Translations under genes and position numbers: made by a program
In this document: positions 55,923 through 64,000 of the stretch, one piece after another
How the letters are laid out: every line of letters starts with the position of its first letter
Position numbering within the stretch: the first letter of the stretch is position 1
Assembly (NCBI GenBank): GCA_036362985.1
Contig: JAYGXS010000003.1
Coordinates: forward strand, 31,105,647-31,169,646
Origin: Ligula intestinalis
Taxonomy: Eukaryota > Platyhelminthes > Cestoda > Diphyllobothriidea > Diphyllobothriidae
Length of the DNA stretch: 64,000 nucleotides
Direction: 5' to 3'
The notes under the pieces: model-generated
Databases searched by the model: none
What the model saw: the letters and a program-made list of their open reading frames with translations, nothing else
Told to the model about the DNA's origin: nothing

Positions 55923-56060
55923 TTCAGCTCCTTCACGAGGCACCAGTTGCCCGGCCCTCCGCAGTTTGGCTTCCATCTGGCAACCTCTTTTATAAAGGGC
56001 ACATTCGAACGCTCCCAGACGTTCACGTAGGAGGTCTCAGTGATGTTACAGACATTGGGC
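55923..56060 (-). CDS. MEGF6-like: MEGF6-like gene, exon 1 of those visible: N-terminal half of the EMI domain
   Basis: A 138-bp exon after TTTCAG, accepting one base and donating two before GTAAGT (55922-55917). It reads PNVCNITETSYVNVWERSN, then CGGPGNWCLVKEL. P-N-V-C is the classical start of an EMI domain, and the W-x-C-L followed by Y-R-x-V in exon 2 continues it. EMI domains mediate assembly of secreted proteins. It needs at least one upstream exon with start codon and signal peptide, ending in phase 2. I could not identify that in 56061-64000, so it may lie outside or be too short to see. Confidence 0.9.
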
Positions 56061-56111
56061 CTGAAAGGGAAAAACCGTAAAAACAAAGATTAGCTTAGTT
56101 TTAGGCAGATA

Positions 56112-56278
56112 GTATTGCCGGCAAAGACAGGGAAAGCTGGAATGATGATTTCTGGCTTATCAGCTGTCCGCAGCCAGTCATACCTAGACCCAAGTGGTGT
56201 TCCACACGAGCCTCGAACCCGCGAACTTTTGATTAGAAGTCTAACGCTCAAAGCACTGAGCCATGAGCCCGTTGTCTA
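56112..56278 (-). mobile_element. SINE family B, full-length copy
   Basis: The minus strand has the head TCATGGCTCAGTGCTTTGAG, an anticodon arm TTAGACTTCTAATCAAAAG (loop CTTCTAA, suggesting Arg UCU), then TTCGCGGGTTCGAGGCTCG. The tail reads TATGACTGGCTGCGGACAGC to CTGTCTTTGCCGGCAATAC. It is the copy that best shows the tRNA-Arg origin. Confidence 0.78.
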
Positions 56279-56769
56279 GCCGGTGATCTAGCCGGCTGTC
56301 AGAGCCTCTGCCGAGGCCCAAAACAGAGTGAGACAAACGAGTTCCGTTAGCGGTCAGGTGAATTTTCATCAGCGAAAGATTAGATTGACCATGTGTAAAA
56401 GAGTGTAGGTTTTGAGAGCAAACGCTGAAATAGCACATTGGCTAAGGTATAGCGAACTGCTAGCGTTTTCATTAGACAGTAGGCAAAACTTCCAGATATC
56501 TGACAGAAGCGACCAGGTGAGTTAGAGGAAACAATTCAGAAGAGGATTGAATTGTTGGGGGTGGCGTAAATTGGCCTGATGGTTCGAACCCATTATCAGA
56601 GACAGTGAGATATATTGTCGAGTGAGCGTCATGCACAGAATCGAGAACCGTGATGAAATTTCGAGAATTAACGACTAGGGTGCGGACTAATGAGCAATAA
56701 TCACATCATGTACGACCACGAGCGATGAATGCGGCAACTAATAATTGGATTAGTCGCGCGGTGGCATAG

Positions 56770-56905
56770 CAACTGTGTCCTGTAAATAGTGCATCCCTGA
56801 CGCCTTCATCCTTCTTATCTGCAGCTTAGAACGAGAATCCGAAACGCTAGACTAAAAACGCCATGTTCCAGCGATCGCGCGTTCTTCTTTTCAACTTCTA
56901 GACAA
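56770..56905 (+). repeat. PLE-B tail, decayed
   Basis: GTCCTGTAAATAGTGC, GAATCCGAAACGCTAGAC and ATGTTCCAGCGATCGCGCG, then TTCTTC, align with the PLE-B tail. The CTGATGA half of the 30-nt module is lost. Confidence 0.55.
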
Positions 56906-57469
56906 CATCCACAAGGATCTGGCGAACGGCAACGTCGTTCGGTTACCGGCCTTCAACGACTCGTGGATCCCCTGACTTAACTCATGTTATGGACACACGG
57001 GTCGGATGTTCCCTTTTTTTAAACCTGCCAGGTAGACCACTAATGGCGGCTGTGGGTAGGGGATGCCTCCCTTCCCCCCCTGTAACGGACCGGAAACTGC
57101 AAAAGGATGTCTACATGCAGTGAACACTTTTCGCGCAACTTTAGGATGGTGATCATGATGCACCTGTTTGTCGACGAAAATAGCCGGTTCCTTTCCATCT
57201 CTACTCTCGAACAGCCCCCCTCCAGCAACTTTTGCTCTATGTCAGCACCTTTACTGGCACTTCCCTGTAGTTGCCCACAGCGCTGCAATCCTCGCTGGCT
57301 GTGTAGCACACGAGCTGAAATCTATCAGATACTGCGGTATAAACTTATAGTATTCACAAACCGAAAACAGGCACTTCACTTCTCCGTGTTGGCGCATTAA
57401 CTTTCCCGGAAACAATACAGCCTAAAGCGGTAGTTCGCATATCAGAAAATACATGAGGAATGCTGGAGG

Positions 57470-57552
57470 CCCCCTGCCGCGGAGCTGAACCCCTCACAGA
57501 TGCGTCAGGCAGCAGCATAAGATTGGTGAAACACGTGTGGATCTGGACTTTT
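57470..57552 (+). repeat. dispersed repeat D (AAACACGTGT)
   Basis: Matches 51590-51665 over GAGCTGAACCCCTCACAG, GCGTCAGGCAGCAGCATAAG and TGAAACACGTGTGGATCTG. Confidence 0.5.
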
Positions 57553-60132
57553 AGCTAGAACCGGTGCAATCAGTATGGAAAATAATTAAGTTGAATAAGT
57601 CATCCGCCTCGTTCATTCAGGTACTTCACTATACACTCAATTATCTTCTGTCTCTAGGGTAAATTTGTGGCCACCCAAGTTTTTATCTTCTACGGTTTTG
57701 CATGAATAGGTTTGCTGACAGGTTTAACAACTTTCCTAAGCTCGGTCTAAGCCGGGGTTTATTCTCAGTGCTCTATGTTACTCGGTGTGCATTAACCTCG
57801 ATGTCTTTGGCCGCTATCTTCCCGCCTTCTCCCCTCGCACCTTGTGTTAGGTCAACCACCCTCGCTAACCTGACCTTGATTTCGGCGGAGGTCCGATGAT
57901 CGCACATCTTGCGTTTTGTGGATTACCAAAATAAGGCTACGAATGCCGCAAGCTGTTAGACCTGCGGGTTGCTTGAGTAGACGTTTGACCATCACGCCCA
58001 TGTGGTTTTCCGGTGGTGTTCGCCAGGTCGACAGAATATCCCCAGTTCGGCGAAACTAACCTTCAGCCCTGTTTGGGCAGCAAATATATGATCTAACATG
58101 GAGCTTCGAGTTTAACGCGCAGATGTTCTGCTTGATGTGCAGCACCAGCGTCACAGTAGTCGTCGGTTTGTGGCGCCGGCGCCAAACCCGCAAACGGTTA
58201 CGTGACTTCGCCCCTCTGTCTGCTTCTGGGACAGCCAATCGCAGTTTCTGCAGACTGCTATTGGACGAGCAGTTGATTAAGTGGCCAGTGACTCACTCCC
58301 ACTTCACGTTTATGCATTCACGCCTATAGTACACTAGCACACATACGTGCGCGCAAGGCGCGCTGTGCCTGCCACGTTTCGTGGCTTCGGACCACTACTA
58401 AGTGCCTGTATATAACAATCAACTCCTACTGGTTTTACCCTTTTGCTTCCTATAGGGGACTGGGCGTGATAACTGTAGTTCTCTGAGCACACTCACGGCT
58501 TCCACTCCTACAGGTTGCCCTCTTCTGGTGTAACTGTTTGGCCGCAACCTCATTTGAATTGACAGAATGCAGATGCAGTTTTGGGAGCAGGGTTTGTCGA
58601 CGATACTTTGCGTTAAACTGGAAGGTGCTCCACGTTTCAATTGACGGCAGTGATCTACGTGGGAGTTCTTGCTTACAGATACCCCCCGCCACAACTTTGG
58701 GACAATTTACTGCCCGCGGATGGTCATCCACCAATCCAAATTGGCCTACTGTCTCCTTGCTTGAACATATGTGGTTCAGTTCGTTAGGTAAAATTGGAAA
58801 AAAAGGCGACTTATCGTACCCCCTAAGCACAAAACAAATTTAGAGACCGCTCCCAATACACATGGCTTTACGCCAAATTGCAGGTAATTTAGATTTTTTT
58901 TCAGGTTGGGGTTCACTTTACGGTTACGGTCAGTATAAACTGTAGTTTTAAGGTGGCGTTGGGGGTTAAGAGTAGGACCGCTGTCTCGGTTTATGGAACG
59001 GCTGCCGTTAGCCATGTTAAGATAGGATAATATTTAATAATCCTTGAAGTATGTGCATAGCCGACGGGTCGTTCCTATTCCAGTGTCCTGATTAGAGGGC
59101 CATATAAGTCATCCTTGCCGCCGGAGCACAAGCACTTTGCTCAGGCTGAAGACCTCCTCTGATGTTAAATTTGTGGTTTTTTGCTTCTCCTAAATGACCA
59201 CCCAAAAGAGCAAAAAGTCCTCTAAGTAGCACAGCTGAGAAACAATCGAGTGCTGAAATCATGTCATTTCGGGGGTTGCGCTCCACCCTCCCCCCCCTCC
59301 AACACGGCCCCTTCCAAACTGTGACAACGGTCTTGGGGAGGTTCGTCGGTTTCACGCGATGGCCTACAAACCATCGCTAGCGTGTGGAAATATGATACAA
59401 TCGCGTTGTGACTTATTAGCACGTGCTTTTTCAAACCAAGCGAAACGGTATTGCATTGGCAAGGTCACCTGCTTGACTTACCCACAGAGAAATGGTGGCA
59501 TGGGTGCCCAGGTTCGATTAGCAGCGCGATAAACCGGGTCTTTTTAATGACCACCCGGCAATATAATCGCTGAAGCATTGTAAAAACGGAAGAAAACTCG
59601 CCATGGCAATGGTGCTAATCGCTTAATTGCATTAAGTTAGCGAACCGTTGGGGGCTGCAACACACACACACATACACACATTGTTATTGTTCAGGGATTC
59701 TAGCATGTAAACCAAGTACACAGAATTAAAACTAACATCTGTGACCATTTTATCATCTTTCACATGCATTTTGGTACTTTGCATTTGTTTCCTGCACTTT
59801 AAGATAGGTTCGTCATTTTTTAGGAATGCAACTTTCACTATCAATGTGGAATTCATTCGCAACCAAAAACCGTTGCTCAGCCCTTTAGCAATTAAGTTAT
59901 GGTATTTCTATAACGCTGTATTACTTGCTTTCATGAGTGTCTTGAATGTTTCACCTCCATTCTAACTCTCCTCGTCATTAAATTTGCGTGGTGTCCACTT
60001 CTAAAGGGTTTTCTTTTACTACTCCGGTATTTGTCGCATGGCAAAACAGATTCATTGGAAGCCTACAGTACGGCCTAAAATTTGTGTAGCCTGCCGACGT
60101 ATGCGAAAGTTTTATACTCGTGTGCTGCACCA

Positions 60133-60215
60133 CTTGGAATTGAGTATGACTGGCTGATGATGGCTAATAAACCAGAAATGGCCATTACAGTCTTCCTTTT
60201 CTTTGCCGGCAATGC
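60133..60215 (+). repeat. SINE family B, tail copy
   Basis: Sense tail: TGAGTATGACTGGCTGATGA, GGCTAATAAACCAGAAATGG, CCATTACAGTCTTCC and TTCTTTGCCGGCAATGC. It faces the full minus-strand copy about 430 bp further on. Confidence 0.65.
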
Positions 60216-60637
60216 TTTTAGAGTAATTATAATCATGTTTCAACCCTAATCCTAACCTCAAGACTAATATCCAGGAGTATAGCGCCACGGCCTCTGTCCT
60301 ACTAGGGATTTCTTATTCTTAGATCGTACCCTTCATTTGACTAGAACATACACATACCTATCCATATTTGTGGGGTCTAGTTTAACCATTGCCGAAATAA
60401 AAGAAGGCCGGCTGCCTGTCTGCGGGAGACAAAATGCTTTTCATTCCGTTAGTTTTAAATCATATTTATGTGAATTGGTGTGTAAAATCGGCCTGTGCCA
60501 AAGCAGTCGGGTACTTTTTAGGAATAAGCCAGTAATTGTGCAGTTCCGTGGAGTTCTGCTGTCACGCAAATAAACCTTACCCTAAAAAAATAGCCTGCAT
60601 CTGCTTGTACATTTCGATTTCCGCAAAGAGGCAAATC

Positions 60638-60800
60638 AATAATATTGCCGGAAAAGATAGAAAAGACTGGAATGACCATTTCTGGCTTAGTAGCCGTCAT
60701 CAGCCAGCCATACCCAGACCCAAGAGATGTCACACCTGAGCCTTGAGCTCGCGGCACTTTGATCAGAGTCAAACGCCCTAACCATTGCGCCGCGAGCTCT
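60638..60800 (-). mobile_element. SINE family B, full-length copy
   Basis: Minus-strand head GAGCTCGCGGCGCAATGGTT and AGGGCGTTTGACTCTGATCA, a mutated B box (CCGCGAGCTCAAGGC), then TATGGCTGGCTGATGACGGC and the tail to TTTTCCGGCAATATTATTG. The GGCGCAATGG A box is the closest of the copies to a tRNA-Arg D arm. Confidence 0.75.
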
Positions 60801-61529
60801 TTGACGGCGATACTATTTGCCTATGCTACCAGCTCCGTGCGTATATGCTCACTCACTGTGCTGGCTGGATGGTCTGAGGTTTAGATCCGTTACAACTTGT
60901 CGCACGATTCGGTTAGTCCAGTGAATACGAGGAATCAGTTGACGACCAGGTACCTAAGTATGCATGAGTACCGTGTTGATCCACAGCCAGAGGCTTGAAA
61001 AGAACAGTTAAGGCAGGAGGACCAACGAGAAGAACAAAAAGGTTGTAATGGTAGTTTCTGAAGTGCTTGTCCTCATCAGTTAACCTTAGCCCAACCTCCA
61101 GACAGAAGGATTTGCGAACTGCACCCTAGTCAGTGGGTGATCTATAAAGCATAGGCTTACCGCTCTTCCGTGTGCGCTACGAGTATACCACCTGGCGTTT
61201 GTGATGTTGCCGGTTCAGTTTTATCGTTTATTAGAGGGATGAGAAAAAGGTTTTGTTCAAATATGAACTGTTTTTTTGCCTGAAAACTTGCGAAGGCCTA
61301 TCAGAGAGAGAGAGAGAGAACAAAAGCCACGAGACCTCATAGCAATCACCAGGGATGCACAATAGTTTTCACGGATGAGGGGTTTTATCCAGCTGAACTA
61401 AGTGTATTCATTACCAGTACGTACAAGTCGAAGAATTATCCTATAAGACGCGGGAACACCACTGTTATCCATTATAAAGGGAGCTTTATATTCAACTGTT
61501 GGAAGGGTCCTACTCTTGTGTTTTAATTA

Positions 61530-61640
61530 CAAAATTAAACTGAACCCTGATTCTCGCTTTAATGCAAACCCTACATTAACCCCACCCCTAACCTTAAAAT
61601 TTACTTTAACCCAACCCTAATTGTCCTGAAATCTAATGCA
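61530..61640 (-). repeat. degenerate telomere-like tract
   Basis: AACCCT, AACCCC and CCCTAACC words: ACTGAACCCTGATTC, CCCACCCCTAACCTTAAAA, AACCCAACCCTAATTG. Not periodic enough for a true telomere. Confidence 0.5.
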
Positions 61641-62029
61641 AGGTCACCGACATTACGGGAGGTTCCTACGGCTCTGTTATAGAAACTATATTATGTGCAG
61701 ATCGCATTTTAATTTTTAGAAAACCTAGTCAAAGTCCCCTGTAATGCTGAACTAGAGATGGAAAGGTCTTTTATGAATGGGTCAATAGGCCACGGTAGAC
61801 CAAGTACCCTGGGGAAAAAAGATTAAAACAGCAATGCAAGCCAAATTTTTGTTTTATTACTTCCAAACGGTCTAATGAAGACGGCGTGCAAAATAAACAT
61901 TGGTGTGCAAGAATATTATATACGGGCCAACAACAAAGAAGAATAAGATAGTCGTTAGGGCCAGGTGGGTGATTCATTGTCAAACCTAGGAAACGATTTC
62001 CAAAATTCTTTTCTTTAAATCAAAGCCCA

Positions 62030-62225
62030 AAGGCTAATTTTTAACCCCTAACCTCAACGCAAAGCCCTTGCCCTAACTCTTAGACCTTACCTTAACGAAA
62101 CATCTTATCCTATAACCTTCAACAGTTATCAACAACGGCATCACCGAACCCTAGCTCTAACCCCTTAACCCATTTCTAATCCTTAAAGTGGCCTTAAACC
62201 CAGCCCTAATCCTCAAACTCAAATC
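62030..62225 (-). repeat. degenerate telomere-like tract
   Basis: AACCCCTAACCTCAACGC, TTGCCCTAACTCTTAGACC, CGAACCCTAGCTCTAACCCC and AACCCAGCCCTAATCC, with about half the bases in AACCCT-like words. Confidence 0.5.
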
Positions 62226-63064
62226 AAGCTCTACAGATCTAAGCAGAAAATATCCACCTCCATAAATTAAGAAGCTTTCTTGCAGTTATCAAATGAATTA
62301 CGAGGTAGGTCCTCACCTTAATTCGTCTTCAAGCAAGCCAGTGACTTCATGCAGGCATTTTAAGCCTCTATGCTTATATTACATTCAGCATTTATAACCA
62401 CCTCCTTTAACGTGGGCTAGTCATCCATTTAAGGAATCACATTTGAGTAGGTTTTGTAAAGCAATTGGTTTAACAATCGGTCGCATTAGTGTTAGTCCAT
62501 TTGCCCGGCCTCACGCAGTTGACCAGAGACAGTGCATTCAGATTGTCCACCTGTTTGCTATCTTGTTCTCTCCTGAGCCAACGAAGTGCCGTATTTTTCA
62601 AAAAAATCTATCGATATCGATGGTTTGATGAGATTTCGATTATCAGCAAAAGGAAGTACCGTTCGACCGTCACAAATGACTATGTTCACCGTGTGCCTCA
62701 TAGCAAGCTGGACGTAGGGACGACGATTTGTGGGTGTGAAGTATTTTACAGTGATAATATCACGGCAATCTCTTGGCTTACACCCCCCCCGTCTCTCTGA
62801 GCCCGTTGTCAAGACAAAGTCAAGAAGACCAAAGGCGTGATCGGGCGCAGGTGCCCAAAGTTGTCAAGCCTGATTTATATTCCACTGAGTGGAAATGCCG
62901 CAAGAGTCACGGGTGGCTGGTGCCTAAGCCTACACCTAGCGTTCCACCAACGCCCCCTCCCCCTATGTTTGACATTTGTTGCGGGAGCTCAACCCAAATA
63001 ACACCTAACGGTACCCTGACCTGGTTTCCATGCTGGCCGGCGTATCTACGACGCGGCCTGTTTA

Positions 63065-63200
63065 AGGAACACCTTAAACATCAACCGTAACCCTGATATC
63101 AACTACAACTTTACCCTGAAGTCTGAAACTACAGGTAAGACTCCCTCTTACCTTAACTCTTAGTCAAACCCGAATCGGTACTTAAATATAACCCTAAGGT
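63065..63200 (-). repeat. degenerate telomere-like tract
   Basis: CAACCGTAACCCTGATATC, TTTACCCTGAAGTCTG, CTTACCTTAACTCTTAG and AAATATAACCCTAAGG; weaker than the other tracts. Confidence 0.4.
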
Positions 63201-63793
63201 CCCTGGAATTGGAAGCAAACTCACCCGTACGATTTCTTTTCCCATGTCCTGGTTAGATGTCCACAGGAGTACTCCTTACTGAGGAGAGGTTACATTACAA
63301 AGTGCAGTAAGGGAGGGTTATCTTCATTACAGTGCACTTTTTAATATCACGAAAGACTGTATTTCGGATGACGCATCACGCATTTGATCCTAATGGCTGA
63401 AGATGATGTTTATGAAATCGGCTGCGGGACCTGACATCCCTATAAATTGTACCTTCTGTGCGGTCATCTACGTTGCCGTCTTTTGCGCACAGAACGCTCC
63501 TTGGTCTACTTCTACAGGGTGCCACACAAAAAAACCCCTAAGTTTGTGATTGTTACGGCGGCCGGACCGCCCATGCCGTCACGATCGATGGCGGAGAAAA
63601 CAGAACACCTGGGCCACATCCGAAGTGAAGCCGCCCCCGTTGGTTCGCACCCGCATTCATGTCGCCCACGCCATGTTCCGCTCAGTGGTGAGGAGCACCC
63701 ACACAACGTGGGTGGTGGTCGCAGAGGAGAAGGTTCTTAAATGCCCACCTGCGCACCATATGCCAGGAATATTCTGTAAAGACGTGTAGACCC

Positions 63794-64000
63794 ATGCCAC
63801 AGCTAAGCAATTTCCAGCGCGAGGTCATCGTCCTATTCCGGAACGAACATCCAACATGGGGGTTGCAAAAATGTCGGAACATTTTGCCTAAATTTTTTGG
63901 TGCCATTACAACTGACCAGTTCAGAGGTGTCGCGGCTGCATTCAAACAAGGTGGATCACCTGTAGCAAAGGTGCGTAAGCCTGGTAGTGGCACTTCTTGC
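63794..64000 (+). CDS. open frame running off the window, possible transposase N-terminus
   Basis: From ATG 63794 the frame stays open for 69 codons to the window end: MPQLSNFQREVIVLFRNEH, then WGLQKCRNILPKFFGAI, TTDQFRGVAAAFKQGG and a basic KVRKPGSGTSC. Helix-rich, with a G-x-x-K/R-C/I-x-x-x-L helix and a closing K-P-G-S-G stretch, it recalls the helix-turn-helix DNA-binding part of Tc1/mariner-like transposases, where a GRP-type linker follows. No catalytic part is in the window. It could equally be a chance frame or a host gene; function is not established. Confidence 0.3.
   Translation, partial: MPQLSNFQREVIVLFRNEHPTWGLQKCRNILPKFFGAITTDQFRGVAAAFKQGGSPVAKVRKPGSGTSC

Larger units (their letters stand above)
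56061..63793 (-). other. presumed first intron or 5' flank of the multi-EGF gene
   Basis: About 7.7 kb without a recognised gene. Contents: SINE-B copies at 56112-56278, 60133-60215 and 60638-60800, a PLE-B tail (56770-56905), repeat D (57470-57552), degenerate AACCCT-like tracts (61530-61640, 62030-62225, 63065-63200) and short AG and CA runs (61298-61318, 59660-59680). Open frames of 60-126 codons occur at, for example, 58450-58830 and 62773-63090, but show no domain, so I do not call them. Confidence 0.55.

Noticed and set aside
58450..58843. Genes on either strand of 101 and 126 codons, or a signal-peptide exon of the EGF gene
   Set aside because: No signal peptide, no donor giving phase 2 that I could defend, and no domain. 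Left as unassigned.
61530..62225. True telomere or chromosome end
   Set aside because: The words are too irregular and the sequence continues on both sides.
62773..63090. Pro-rich 105-codon gene
   Set aside because: No homology features; the Pro comes from C runs and the end lies in degenerate AACCCT DNA.
1..64000. CRISPR arrays, operons, bacterial promoters or riboswitches
   Set aside because: Spliced gene structure, LINEs, PLEs and SINEs show animal DNA; no spaced direct-repeat array was seen.

Overview
The window looks like repeat-rich, intron-rich DNA from a flatworm, most likely a diphyllobothriidean tapeworm. Two things suggest this: the LINE at 5.5-9.4 kb, whose EN-RT-zinc-finger type I associate with these genomes from memory, and the mixture of Penelope-like elements, tRNA-derived SINEs and degenerate AACCCT-like tracts. 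The species cannot be fixed from sequence alone. Nothing prokaryotic was seen.

One host gene crosses almost the whole window on the minus strand. Fourteen exons (numbered 5' to 3' within the window, from 56060 down to 853) were placed by hand. Every pair of neighbouring exons joins in a compatible codon phase, with plausible acceptor AG and donor GT. They encode about 690 residues: an EMI domain over two exons, then a chain of EGF and calcium-binding EGF domains at one domain per exon with phase-1 borders, then exons packed with laminin-type EGF repeats joined in phase 0. This is the architecture of MEGF6 and related secreted multi-EGF proteins. The 5' end (start codon, signal peptide) was not found, and the 3' end lies beyond base 1.

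The introns (up to 9.2 kb) hold mobile DNA. At 5.5-9.4 kb lies a nearly complete LINE on the plus strand, broken by three frameshifts. A decayed fragment of a different LINE is at 21.5-22.3 kb. Several 3' ends of at least two families of Penelope-like elements (PLEs, GIY-YIG class) lie at 13, 33, 38.5, 49.8 and 53 kb. A hAT-type MITE with a near-perfect 8-bp target duplication (43438-43713) is followed 86 bp later by a roughly 1-kb TA-flanked element that is almost entirely one inverted repeat (43800-44791). Two tRNA-derived SINE families and one other dispersed family are also present.

The most notable unexplained structures are: a nearly perfect 162-bp palindrome inside a 12-bp direct repeat (27478-27639); a fixed-length 30-nt module, CTGAYGA-N19-GAAA, resembling a hammerhead ribozyme core, in the tails of two PLE families; and a recurring arrangement of such tails as inverted, facing pairs. 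The last 207 bases hold an unfinished open frame that may be the start of a transposase.
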